Part shown: piece by piece, positions 56,491-64,000 of the stretch
How positions within the stretch are numbered: the stretch's first letter is position 1
Layout: each line of letters begins with the position of its first letter
Source: Chloroflexota bacterium
GTDB lineage: Bacteria; Chloroflexota; Anaerolineae; Anaerolineales; E44-bin32
NCBI GenBank assembly: GCA_022561385.1
Contig: JADFRG010000001.1
Span: 1-64,000 of the forward strand
DNA: 64,000 nucleotides
Direction: 5' to 3'
The notes under the pieces: generated by a model
Seen by the model: the letters and a program-made list of their open reading frames with translations, nothing else
Told to the model about the DNA's origin: nothing
Database searches by the model: none
Position numbers and translations under genes: made by a program

Positions 56491-56600
56491 ACAGAAACAC
56501 ACCTCTAATTTGTCCTACCGTCTCGGTCGTGGCCCGATCCAAGCGGCGGGAGGATTATACCGTAGAGGGAGCGAGAGCCGAGCCCCCCCAAGGTCCCGTC

Positions 56601-57989
56601 TTACGGGATCCATCGGGGTAGGTACCCTCCCTCCACCAGAAATTCGCGCACTTTGTTGGTCCGGTCCGTCATCCAGATCTCTGGCATCTCGTTGGGGTCG
56701 GCTAGATTCAGCCTCATGTATGCTATCCGGGTTGAATCTGGATTCCAGGTTAGTGAAGCGTGGCTGAAGTCCGGGTCATCGGTGATGGGGCGCGGCTGGG
56801 ATCCATCGGCCCTCATCACCCACACTTGACGTCCCGGGGTCCACCGATCATCCAAGAATTTCCGCCCAAACGCGATCCATTCCCCATCCGGGGAATACAC
56901 CGGGGAAGCATCTTCTACTGAGCCCAGGCTCAAGTCTCTGATAATCAAGGTGGCCGCTTCGACCCGATAGAGATGACTATAAAAATCGGCTGCACCTCCG
57001 CCTTTCAGCTCGGTCACATTTGGAAAGACAATCTCAGGCAAGATGAGATATTTGCCGTCCGGCGACCAAGATCCCAGCAATCCCAACCCGTTTGGCACCG
57101 TATTCGGCGCCTCAAAACTTGCTGGTTCGAGAAGGGTCACCACACCGAGCGAGTGATTGTAGTAAGTGAGGATCCCATCGGGAGACCAATCCGGGGAATT
57201 GGTGGCCTGCTCCTCGGGCTGTACACGCGTTGGTTGTCCCGCGGGATCGAGCGACATCAGCCAAACCTGTCGTGTCCCCGGGATCCGAATGCCGGCAGCG
57301 CTCGTCTCCCAATCGAACTGCTCGAATGCGAGAAGATTCCCATCCGGCGAGAGCACCGGGGCCTGGCAACGACTGGCCGCATCGCACGCGTGTAATAGTT
57401 CGTCCGATCCGGTGGCGAGATCCATGAATCGGATTTCGGAGCTGCCGCCTTCATTCAGCGCGGTGTAAACGATGGAAGCCCCATCGGGCCCAAGCGAATA
57501 ATCCATCACTCCCGCCTCAGTTTTGGTAAGCCGGCTACGTTTTCGATCTGTCAGATCTAACAAGTACAGATCGGAGGCTCCTTCCGACGGCCAGAGATAT
57601 GCCAGTCTGGGATCCCCAACCCGAAAGGACCAGGATAAGGAACGCAACACCGGCAGAAATCGTGTGGACCGCGCCCCTGCTTCAAGACCAACAAGAATAT
57701 CCTGGCCGGTCGGCCAGCTCTGCGCCGGTCGATAAAGCAGGGTGTTTCCCTCCCAGGTAACAACGCCTGAGATGGCAGGTTCCACGGAAAGCCGCGCTTC
57801 GACTGAAATGCGATCCATCGGGCGATCAAATGCGATGCGGATGGGCGCGCGGGCCGGAACGTGAGGCGATCCACTGTCCGGGCCAAAGGATGTGACCTTC
57901 GGCACTGCGAATACACCAGACAAAACGAGGCCGACCAAAAGTCCTAGCGCGCCCAGCAGGGCCGCTCTCTTGCCGCTAAACATCCTCAA
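56601..57989 (-). CDS. Ig-like plus TolB-type beta-propeller protein
   Basis: 462 residues. An N-terminal signal anchor (about 8-28) is followed by a bacterial Ig-like domain (about 30-125: PIRIAFDRPMD, GNTLLYRPAQSWPTG). The remainder is a WD40-like PD40 propeller with repeats such as YSLGPDGASIVYTA, PVLSPDGNLLAFE, PDWSPDGILTYY, GSWSPDGKYLILPE, PVYSPDGEWIAFG and LTWNPDSTRIAYM. Such domains mediate protein or ligand contacts in the periplasm or on the cell surface. The start overlaps the end of the isomerase gene by 4 nt (ATGA). Role unknown. Confidence 0.85.
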   Translation of the reverse strand: MRMFSGKRAALLGALGLLVGLVLSGVFAVPKVTSFGPDSGSPHVPARAPIRIAFDRPMDRISVEARLSVEPAISGVVTWEGNTLLYRPAQSWPTGQDILVGLEAGARSTRFLPVLRSLSWSFRVGDPRLAYLWPSEGASDLYLLDLTDRKRSRLTKTEAGVMDYSLGPDGASIVYTALNEGGSSEIRFMDLATGSDELLHACDAASRCQAPVLSPDGNLLAFEQFDWETSAAGIRIPGTRQVWLMSLDPAGQPTRVQPEEQATNSPDWSPDGILTYYNHSLGVVTLLEPASFEAPNTVPNGLGLLGSWSPDGKYLILPEIVFPNVTELKGGGAADFYSHLYRVEAATLIIRDLSLGSVEDASPVYSPDGEWIAFGRKFLDDRWTPGRQVWVMRADGSQPRPITDDPDFSHASLTWNPDSTRIAYMRLNLADPNEMPEIWMTDRTNKVREFLVEGGYLPRWIP

Positions 57990-59059
57990 CCATCAGACTC
58001 TCGATCTTCCGATAGTCGCCGTTTGAGATCCTGCATGATCGGCACAGGTGTGGGATCGGTTCCATACGCCATCGCAAGGTAGTAGGCGACGTAGTCGCCC
58101 AGATGCAGGCTCGTCCATTGGTGCGCCAGGCGCGACTGACCCTGGGCTTCCAGGATGTCCGTGTTGAAGCCTTCTACCATAAGGATGCTGCGCGTGGCTT
58201 CTATCCGCTTCAGGTTGCGCGGATGATTCAGCGTCGAGCGCAGGAACACCACCATCGTGGGGCCGAAGAGGGATTCCGGATGCTGCACGCCCTCGATCAT
58301 GTTGTGATCTGCCTCTGGTAATTCCTCAAACTGCGCAACGGCCTTGGGAATCTCGGCCAGCTGAGTGCGCCATCTGCGTGCTACCGGGGCCAGGAATTCG
58401 GAACCGATGAGGGTGGGCCAACGGCCCATGAATTGCCCCGCCATACGTTTGGCGAGGTTGCTGCTGACCGGCACCTCAGCCCCAATCTCGCTCATTTGAG
58501 CATACATGGCGGCCGCAGTTTCATTGAGATCTTTGGCGTGAAAATCAATGAAACCCAGTCTGGTCAGGGCTGCGAGCAGCAATCCGAACGAGAATCCTAC
58601 GGCCGAACGGGGTTGGCCATCGTGTTCGAAGCTCCAGACAGGGGCGTTTACTCTGGCCGCGCTTTTTGCCAGGGTGCCGCCTGTAGTCACGGCCATCACC
58701 ACGGCTCCTTGCTCTACCGCCCGATCGAAAGCGGAAAGCGTTTCTTCCGTATTTCCGGAATGCGACGAAGCGATCAGCAGCGTCCGACCGTTGGATACAA
58801 AGCCAGGGAGATCGTAATTTCGCCAGACTAGGATGGGAACCTTTGCCGAAGGCATGGCGTACGAGGCCAACAGGTCGCCTCCAATGGCGGAGCCTCCCAT
58901 GCCGGCGATGACTACCTGGGTCACCTGATCTACATCCGGAAGCGGATATTGCTGCCCAAGCTCCCAGGCCGCCTTAAGTTGGTCCGGTAGATCGTTGATG
59001 TACCCCAGCATGTCCAAGGGATCGAGCTCCTTGAAGCGCTCTGGTTCATCCAGAATCAC
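57986..59059 (-). CDS. Bifunctional phosphoglucose/phosphomannose isomerase
   Basis: 357 residues from GTG 59059, which overlaps the stop of rsmI (GTGA). Two SIS-type subdomains: VIAGMGGSAIGGDLLAS (phosphate loop), SSHSGNTEETLSAFDRA, and the family-specific GFSFGLLLAAL segment. The C-terminal part has the HNMIEGVQHP block with the catalytic His and Glu. These enzymes interconvert fructose-6-phosphate with glucose-6- or mannose-6-phosphate. A longer frame up to 59209 lies over rsmI and is spurious. Confidence 0.92.
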   Translation of the reverse strand: MILDEPERFKELDPLDMLGYINDLPDQLKAAWELGQQYPLPDVDQVTQVVIAGMGGSAIGGDLLASYAMPSAKVPILVWRNYDLPGFVSNGRTLLIASSHSGNTEETLSAFDRAVEQGAVVMAVTTGGTLAKSAARVNAPVWSFEHDGQPRSAVGFSFGLLLAALTRLGFIDFHAKDLNETAAAMYAQMSEIGAEVPVSSNLAKRMAGQFMGRWPTLIGSEFLAPVARRWRTQLAEIPKAVAQFEELPEADHNMIEGVQHPESLFGPTMVVFLRSTLNHPRNLKRIEATRSILMVEGFNTDILEAQGQSRLAHQWTSLHLGDYVAYYLAMAYGTDPTPVPIMQDLKRRLSEDRESDG

Positions 59060-59877
59060 TCTTCCTCCTCTGCGAGCCGATAAACCGCGCGCCGCGGCCA
59101 GCCGGTTTCGGCTGCCACCTGGCGTGCAGCTTCGGATCGCCGCATTCCCTCGGAGATTCGACGCGAGACGACCTCTCGGACGCTCTCTTCGTCCCATTCC
59201 GACATCCAATCCGCGCCTCCGATCACCAGGGTGATCTCACCGCGCGGCTGCTCTCGTTCAAACTGCAGGCGCACTTCCGACAACGTGCCTCGGACAATCT
59301 CCTCGAACTTCTTGGTCAACTCTCGGCAGACCGCGATTTGCCGATCTGGACCGAACACTGCCTCCAGGTCCTGAAGCGTATCGCGCAGCCGGTGGGGGGC
59401 CTCCAGCGCCAGCATCGTGCGACGTTCTGAAGCCAGTTCCTGGATCGCTTTCTGCCTTCGACCCGCCTTACGCGGCAGCCAACCCAGGAATACAAAAGAA
59501 TCGGTGGGAAGCCCGGAGGCGACTATGGCCGCCATGGGCGCGGAGGGTCCCGGAATAGGACTTACTTCGTGACCCGCGGCCGCGGCTGCGCGCACCAACT
59601 TGAAGCCGGGATCCGACACCAGCGGGGTTCCCGCATCCGAGACAAGTGCCACCGATCCGCTTGAGAGGTGATCGAGCATTAGTTGCAAACGAACTGCTTC
59701 ATTGTGATCGTGGTAACTGAGCAGGGGCGTCTTGATCTCATAACGGTCGAGAAGTTTTCGAGTGTGCCGCGTGTCTTCTGCCGCTATGATGTCCACTTCG
59801 CGCAGCACCCGCAGTGCCCGAAGCGTGACGTCTTCCAGGTTGCCGATGGGCGTAGATACCAGGTAAAGAGTTCCCAC
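59056..59877 (-). CDS. rsmI: 16S rRNA (cytidine-1402 2'-O) methyltransferase RsmI
   Basis: 273 residues. MGTLYLVSTPIGNLEDVTLRAL, the IAAEDTRHTRKLLD stretch, ALVSDAGTPLVSDPG (SAM site), VSPIPGPSAPMAAIVASGLP and FLGWLPRK are all hallmarks of RsmI, a tetrapyrrole-methylase-fold enzyme. The C-terminal helical domain with SRRISEGMRRSEAARQVA is complete. It methylates the ribose of C1402 in the decoding centre. The next gene, the sugar isomerase, begins inside its stop. Confidence 0.95.
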   Translation of the reverse strand: MGTLYLVSTPIGNLEDVTLRALRVLREVDIIAAEDTRHTRKLLDRYEIKTPLLSYHDHNEAVRLQLMLDHLSSGSVALVSDAGTPLVSDPGFKLVRAAAAAGHEVSPIPGPSAPMAAIVASGLPTDSFVFLGWLPRKAGRRQKAIQELASERRTMLALEAPHRLRDTLQDLEAVFGPDRQIAVCRELTKKFEEIVRGTLSEVRLQFEREQPRGEITLVIGGADWMSEWDEESVREVVSRRISEGMRRSEAARQVAAETGWPRRAVYRLAEEEE

Positions 59878-59973
59878 ACGCGTATTTTAGCAGAGCAGAC
59901 TAAGGTCGACTTTGCGGGCCGGCCCGTGGGGCGGGGCTCCAATGGATAAGGTGATCGGTGTGAGGGCAGAGAA

Positions 59974-59999
59974 TAAAAGAGCCCGGCCTATGGCCGGGC
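59974..59999 (-). terminator. Terminator after the cold-shock gene
   Basis: GCCCGGCC (59999-59992 on the minus strand) pairs with GGCCGGGC (59988-59981) around a 3-nt loop, followed by TCTTTTATT. It lies 33 nt past the stop codon of the cold-shock protein gene. Confidence 0.85.
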
Positions 60000-60031
60000 T
60001 TCTGGCTAAAACTGTCGCGGGCTTCTAATTC

Positions 60032-60763
60032 TTAGGCCACTAAATCTGGGGGGTTGTCTCCGGACGCCTCGTCGGACTCGGAAGAATCGTTCTCCGCCTC
60101 CGCAGATTCATCGGAGGTCTCGTCTTCGGACCCGGAAGCTTCGTCCATATCCTCCACAAGCTCATCGGAGGTTTCCTCTTCGGACCCGGAAGCTTCTCCC
60201 ATATCCTCCACAAGCTCATCGGAGGTCTCGTCTTCGGACCCGGAAGCTTCTCCCATATCCTCCACAAGCTCATCGGAGGTTTCCTCTTCAGACCCGGCAG
60301 CTTCGTCCATATCCTCCACAAGCTCATCGGAGGTTTCCTCTTCAGACCCGGCAGCTTCGTCCATATCCTCCACAAGCTCATCGGAGGTTTCCTCTTCAGA
60401 CCCGGAAGTTTCTTCCGCCTCGTCCGCAGGCACATCGGAGCTTTGCTCCTCGACCCCGGAAACTTCCTCCGCCCTCCAAGATGTTTCTCCCACCACACCC
60501 TCGGCCGGATCGTCCGTTGGCTCGGCGGTCCAGGATGTCACGTCAAAACCTTCCGCCCGAACTTGCACTGCCTGGGGGCCCTTTTCAGTGTCTTCGATCA
60601 CAAAGGACACCTTCTCGCCCTTCTCCAAGTTTCGGTAACCCTCGCCTTCAATGCCGGTGAAATGCACAAAGACTTCGCTCTCTTCACCGTCAGGCGCGAT
60701 GAAGCCATAGCCCTTGACCCGGCTGAACCACTTCACCGTTCCAGACATTCGTTCGGCTGCCAT
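60032..60763 (-). CDS. Cold-shock-domain protein with acidic tandem-repeat tail
   Basis: 243 residues from ATG 60763, with GGAGGAG 7 nt upstream. Residues 6-72 form a cold-shock domain: SGTVKWFSRVKGYGFI with RNP1-like KGYGFI, and EVFVHFTGI with RNP2-like VFVHF; it should bind single-stranded nucleic acid. A short linker follows. The tail (about 120-243) is almost only Glu, Asp, Ser and Thr and contains five full copies of an 18-residue unit built on EETSDELVEDM. Ordinary Csp proteins are about 70 residues. The acidic tail is likely disordered and could compete with nucleic acid or bind basic partners. Confidence 0.9.
   Translation of the reverse strand: MAAERMSGTVKWFSRVKGYGFIAPDGEESEVFVHFTGIEGEGYRNLEKGEKVSFVIEDTEKGPQAVQVRAEGFDVTSWTAEPTDDPAEGVVGETSWRAEEVSGVEEQSSDVPADEAEETSGSEEETSDELVEDMDEAAGSEEETSDELVEDMDEAAGSEEETSDELVEDMGEASGSEDETSDELVEDMGEASGSEEETSDELVEDMDEASGSEDETSDESAEAENDSSESDEASGDNPPDLVA
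60131..60400 (-). repeat. Five tandem 54-bp coding repeats in the cold-shock gene
   Basis: Five consecutive 54-nt units, each coding for 18 residues (consensus SEEETSDELVEDMDEAAG), with a partial sixth unit down to about 60113. Units differ by a few bases, mainly D/G before EA, A/S before G and E/D after SE. The in-frame period keeps the reading open whatever the copy number. Confidence 0.95.
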
Positions 60764-60920
60764 TCTTGACTCCTCCACGGAACGGACCCCATCTGGGGGT
60801 CCCTTCATTAGAACGGGCGCAGGATAGCACAGGAGGGTTTCTCAGTCAACGCACCCTATCTAAAGGGGGTCTTTTACCTGAGAACCGCTGTACGTAGGGC
60901 TTTGTGGTAGACTGCGTGAA

Positions 60921-61034
60921 CTCATCCAGAGAGGCTGAGGGACCGGCCCTGCGAAGCCTCGGCAACCTCCCGCGAGGAGGTGCCAATTCCGGCAGAAGCG
61001 GCGGAACAGATCCGCCAAATTTCTGGAAGATGAG
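60921..61034 (+). promoter_or_regulatory. SAM-I (S-box) riboswitch upstream of metE
   Basis: P1 is formed by CTCATC (60921-60926) and GATGAG (61029-61034). Between them are the conserved S-box blocks: AGAGAGGCTGAGGGA, GGCCCTGCGAAGCCTCGGCAACC (given here as GCCCTGCGAAGCC and CGGCAACC), GGTGCCAATTCC, and GCAGAAGCGG. The core residues that bind S-adenosylmethionine are in place. A terminator follows 20 nt later, so high SAM should switch metE expression off. Confidence 0.95.
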
Positions 61035-61054
61035 GGATGATCGTGAAGTTTCGC

Positions 61055-61082
61055 GGCCCCTTCGTCCAGAAGGGGCCTTTTT
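61055..61082 (+). terminator. Riboswitch-controlled terminator
   Basis: GGCCCCTT (61055-61062) pairs with AAGGGGCC (61070-61077) around a 7-nt loop, then TTTTT. It is the expression platform of the SAM-I riboswitch, about 60 nt before the metE start. Confidence 0.93.
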
Positions 61083-61143
61083 CCTTGATAGGTGGGGGAA
61101 TGAACCCCCGATATTTATTCGCAGCGAGGATTGGAAGGCAGGT

Positions 61144-63405
61144 ATGGGAAGAATCCTGACCCAGACGCTTGGCTACCCACGTATCGGTACCGATCGTGAG
61201 CTCAAGAGGGCGCTTGAGGCCCATTGGCGAGGCAAGGTTGGAGCGGACAAGTTGCTGGAGACGTTCCGCACGGTGCAGCGCCAGTCGGCGGAGGCTCAAG
61301 CGGACATCGATCGAGTCGGCGCCGGAGATGCTACGCTGTATGACCACGTCCTGGACTGGACCTTGCGTCTGGGACTCATTCCCACCCGATTTAAATCATT
61401 CGACGGCTTGGAACTCTATTTTGCGATGGCCAAGGGCGCGGCGGGCCTGCCGGCTCTTGAGCTAACAAAATGGTACGACACGAATTACCACTATCTCGTT
61501 CCCGAGATCGAAGCCGACATGCAACCCAGCGCAAATTTTAAGGACTTCGTAGAGCAAATCGCACTGGCACAGGAGCTCCTTGGCGAGCGTACGGTACCTG
61601 TCGTGTTAGGACCAGTAACTTTATTGAGCCTGGCCCGCCTGGAGCGGCCGTTTGGTGAGGTACTCGAAGAACTCATTCCGCTCTATGTAGAACTTCTCAG
61701 CACGCTCAAGGAGCTTGGGGTGGCTGAAGTGCAGCTGCACGAACCCAGGCTGGTGCTCGACGATGCGGGAGAATTTGAGAACCACTATCGAGAGGCATAC
61801 CAGGAGTTTGCCAGAGTCCATCTTCCCATCAATCTCGTGACCTATTTCGATGATTTAGGCGACACCTATGCCTGGGCAGTGGACCTACCGGTCGCGGCGC
61901 TCACGCTCGATTTCACCCGCGGCGACAACTTGAGCCTCGTCGAGCAACACGGCTGGCCGAAGGATAAGACGCTCTGTGCCGGATTGGTGGACGGTCGGAG
62001 CATCTGGGCCATCGGGCCTGCCGAAGTGCTTGACACCCTGAACCGCATTCAGCGGCATGGCGGTATCAGATTGAGTGCATCGAGCTCGCTGCAGTTCGTG
62101 CCCTATCGCGCTTCGATAGAGAAACACCTGCCGGAGCCGCTCAAGGGCGTACTGGCCTTTGCCGAGGAGAAACTGGCCGAAATTGTGCTGATTGGACGGA
62201 TGGCCAACGGGGAATCCGCTGTGAGTGAAATCGAGGCCAGCGAACGCGCCTGGTCGGAGTATCGGTCGTTTGCCCAGGCCGAACCGGAGATTCGAGAGCG
62301 GATACGGACGCTGGAAACTGGCTCTTATCAGCGCCATTCTCCCTATTCCGAAAGAAGGCCGAGCCAGATAGAGCTTCCGCGCTTCCCCATCACGACCATT
62401 GGATCCTACCCGCAAACCGCAGAAGTTCGCCGACTGCGCGGCCGTTACAAGCGCGGCGAGATCAGCCAGGAACAGTACGAGGCCGGCGTGGACGCGTGGA
62501 TTGGCTACACTATCGGCATTCAAGAAGGCATGGGCCTGGACGTTTTAGTGCACGGCGAGTTCGAGCGGTCCGATATGGTGGAATTCTTTGCCGAAAAATT
62601 GGATGGCTTCGCCCTTACAGAATCCGGCTGGGTACAAAGCTACGGCAACCGATATGTCCGGCCACCGATCATCTGGGGAGACATTCGGCGCACGGCACCC
62701 ATGACGGTGCGGGAATTTCGTGTCGCACAATCGTTCACAGAGAAGCCGGTCAAGGGGATGCTCACCGGGCCCGTGACGATCTTAAACTGGTCTTACTCAC
62801 GCACCGATGTGCCTCGGAAGGAAGTGGCGTTCCAGCTGGCTCTGGCCCTACGCGAGGAAATCGCGGATCTCGAGGCGGCCGGCGCCCGCGTGATCCAGGT
62901 GGACGAGCCCGCGCTTCGCGAAGGCCTTCCGTTGAAGCGGGCTCGCTGGGAAGAGTACTTGGAATGGGCTGTGGATGCATTTCGACTCACCACCGGAGGC
63001 GCAAGAGACGAGACGCAAGTCCACACCCACATGTGCTATTCCGAATTCGGCGACATTTATGACGCCATTGATGGAATGAATGCGGACGTGATCTCCATTG
63101 AGAATGCGCGCAGCGGCGATGAGACACTGCATGAACTCGCCGAGTTCGGATACAGCCGCGAGGTCGGCCCCGGCGTATACGATATCCACAGTCCTAACAT
63201 CCCGAGCGTGGAAGAGGTGAAGGCCAGACTGAAGGCTTTCTCGGAGAATTTACGGCCGGAGCAGATCTGGGTCAACCCGGATTGCGGTCTCAAGACCCGC
63301 AACTGGGATGAAGTACTGCCCGCTTTGGGGAACATGGCCGAGGCCGCCCGACAGATGCGAGCAGAATTGGAGGCCGTCGCCGAGCCCTCCTTGGCATCGG
63401 ACTGA
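61144..63405 (+). CDS. metE: Cobalamin-independent methionine synthase
   Basis: 753 residues from ATG 61144, which has a GGAAGG ribosome binding site; the frame is open through the riboswitch up to 60904, but that is non-coding. N-terminal barrel: TQTLGYPRIGTDRELKRALE, LTKWYDTNYHYLVPE. C-terminal catalytic barrel: TTIGSYPQTAEVRRLRG, VLVHGEFERSDMVEFFAE, GMLTGPVTILNWSY, IQVDEPALREGLP, HTHMCYSEF with zinc His and Cys, and VNPDCGLKTR with the zinc Cys. It transfers the methyl of methyl-tetrahydrofolate to homocysteine. It is under SAM-riboswitch control. Confidence 0.96.
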   Translation: MGRILTQTLGYPRIGTDRELKRALEAHWRGKVGADKLLETFRTVQRQSAEAQADIDRVGAGDATLYDHVLDWTLRLGLIPTRFKSFDGLELYFAMAKGAAGLPALELTKWYDTNYHYLVPEIEADMQPSANFKDFVEQIALAQELLGERTVPVVLGPVTLLSLARLERPFGEVLEELIPLYVELLSTLKELGVAEVQLHEPRLVLDDAGEFENHYREAYQEFARVHLPINLVTYFDDLGDTYAWAVDLPVAALTLDFTRGDNLSLVEQHGWPKDKTLCAGLVDGRSIWAIGPAEVLDTLNRIQRHGGIRLSASSSLQFVPYRASIEKHLPEPLKGVLAFAEEKLAEIVLIGRMANGESAVSEIEASERAWSEYRSFAQAEPEIRERIRTLETGSYQRHSPYSERRPSQIELPRFPITTIGSYPQTAEVRRLRGRYKRGEISQEQYEAGVDAWIGYTIGIQEGMGLDVLVHGEFERSDMVEFFAEKLDGFALTESGWVQSYGNRYVRPPIIWGDIRRTAPMTVREFRVAQSFTEKPVKGMLTGPVTILNWSYSRTDVPRKEVAFQLALALREEIADLEAAGARVIQVDEPALREGLPLKRARWEEYLEWAVDAFRLTTGGARDETQVHTHMCYSEFGDIYDAIDGMNADVISIENARSGDETLHELAEFGYSREVGPGVYDIHSPNIPSVEEVKARLKAFSENLRPEQIWVNPDCGLKTRNWDEVLPALGNMAEAARQMRAELEAVAEPSLASD

Positions 63406-63410
63406 GGCTT

Positions 63411-64000
63411 ATGAGCAACCGCGTTAAGTTCCTGGATTGGTTGGCGAGTGGGGAGCCCATCCTGGCAGATGGCGCGATGGGTACTCAGCTGCATGCGCGG
63501 GGCATTCCCTTTGAGGCTTGTTTTGACGAATTGAACCTATCGCGGCCCGAATTGATTCTGGATATTCATCAGGAATACTTGCAGGCAGGGGCACGAATTA
63601 TTGAGGCCAATACTTTCGGCGCCAACCGCCATAAGCTCTCTTCGCATGGGCTGGAGCACCAGGTAGAAAAAATTAACGCTGCGGGGGTGGCGTTGGCCAA
63701 GCAGGCTATCGAAGAGACCGGGGCAGATGCACTCGTTGCCGGAAGCGTGGGTCCACTCGGTGTACGCATGGCTCCCTTCGGTCGAGTTAAGCGGGAGGAA
63801 GCGTATGAAGCATTCAAAGAGCAGATCACAGCACTGGAGCAGGCCGGCGCGGACTTGATCTCGCTGGAAACACAAAGCGATCTCTATGAGCTGCGCGAAG
63901 GGATCCAGGCCGCCAAGGTAGTGGGCGACCTGCCCGTAATCGCTTCGGTCACCTACACGCGCGACGACCGTACGTTGCTCGGCGACACACCCGCCCAAGC
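63411..64000 (+). CDS. Homocysteine S-methyltransferase domain protein, N-terminal part (runs off the window)
   Basis: Open from ATG 63411, 5 nt after the metE stop, to the window edge (196 codons). The reading has the pfam02574-type blocks: PILADGAMGTQLHARGIP, CFDELNLSRPELI, HQEYLQAGARIIEANTFGAN, AGSVGPLGVRM and GADLISLETQSDLYELREG. The zinc cysteines lie further on and are not in the window. It could be the N-terminus of MetH, or of a bifunctional homocysteine methyltransferase/MTHFR fusion (YitJ-like). Both would complement metE in the same SAM-regulated operon. Confidence 0.9.
   Translation, partial: MSNRVKFLDWLASGEPILADGAMGTQLHARGIPFEACFDELNLSRPELILDIHQEYLQAGARIIEANTFGANRHKLSSHGLEHQVEKINAAGVALAKQAIEETGADALVAGSVGPLGVRMAPFGRVKREEAYEAFKEQITALEQAGADLISLETQSDLYELREGIQAAKVVGDLPVIASVTYTRDDRTLLGDTPAQ

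Noticed and set aside
59060-59209. 50-residue N-terminal extension of the sugar isomerase
   Set aside because: It lies over rsmI on the same strand, is Arg-rich shadow sequence, and GTG 59059 overlaps the rsmI stop as other genes in this window do.
60113-60400. CRISPR-like array from the 54-bp repeats
   Set aside because: The units are contiguous without unique spacers and code in frame for an acidic peptide.
60904-61143. 80-residue N-terminal extension of MetE
   Set aside because: The region is the SAM-I riboswitch and its terminator; MetE begins at the conserved TQTLGYPRIG block right after ATG 61144.

Overview
The window is about 64 kb of bacterial chromosome with a GC-rich, densely packed gene order. 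I infer an uncultured member of the Chloroflexota (Anaerolineae-like). The reasons are the many Thr/Pro-rich linkers, seven-blade lipoprotein propellers, giant kinase-ATPase-TPR proteins, a ccm-type cytochrome c maturation cluster beside a Rieske/cytochrome b complex, and frequent TTG and GTG starts in tightly overlapping operons. The assignment rests on gene content only; there is no rRNA gene in the window.

Layout, left to right. 1-10.9 kb (minus strand): the 5' end of a dihydroorotase gene behind two tandem terminator hairpins, a VOC protein, a PspC-domain protein, 3-methyladenine glycosylase Tag, MutS2, a membrane-anchored polysaccharide deacetylase, an alpha/beta hydrolase fused to an acyl-CoA ligase, a seven-repeat propeller lipoprotein and a DsbA-NhaA fusion antiporter. 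10.9-11.4 kb: the 3' remnant of an MmgE/PrpD gene. 11.7-20.4 kb (plus): a signalling operon made of a GAF-SpoIIE phosphatase and two large PknK-like Ser/Thr kinase-AAA-TPR paralogues, each overlapping the next by 4 nt, followed by the stump of a third kinase. 20.6-21.6 kb: a small membrane ORF and an AlkD-like DNA alkylation repair gene.

21.7-29.7 kb (minus): cytochrome c maturation genes in transcription order ccmE, ccmF, ccmH, a CcmI-like zinc-ribbon protein, a cytochrome c lipoprotein, ccmA, ccmB, ccmC, ccmD. CcmE has a Cys-xxx-Tyr haem site in place of His-xxx-Tyr. 29.7-31.6 kb (plus): a NarL-type response regulator and its GAF sensor kinase, probably from a leaderless transcript. 31.8-36.1 kb (minus): a zinc-ribbon membrane protein, then (in transcription order) Rieske protein, b6-type cytochrome b and di-haem cytochrome c, a quinol-oxidising complex whose c-type haems would be attached by the adjacent ccm system.

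36.2-47 kb: tRNA-Ser(CGA), tandem M3 oligoendopeptidases, YchF, tRNA-Leu(CAA), two paralogous membrane proteins, bactofilin, adenosine-specific kinase, a GYD protein, a DUF72 protein and a YfhO-like membrane protein. 47.2-49 kb: a decayed locus with a broken polytopic membrane protein and a truncated family-2 glycosyltransferase. 49-56.5 kb (minus): a pantothenate/CoA operon (panB, panE, panC, coaX, an EamA transporter, both aconitase-X subunits, coaBC). 56.6-60.8 kb (minus): cold-shock protein with an acidic repeat tail, then rsmI, bifunctional phosphoglucose/phosphomannose isomerase and a TolB-like propeller. 60.9-64 kb (plus): a SAM-I riboswitch and terminator controlling metE and a homocysteine S-methyltransferase gene that runs off the end.

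The points most worth a second look are the kinase/phosphatase cassette with its decaying third copy, the split aconitase-X inside the pantothenate operon, the hybrid ccm system, the acidic-repeat cold-shock protein, and the in-frame, TAG-separated ligase/deacetylase junction.
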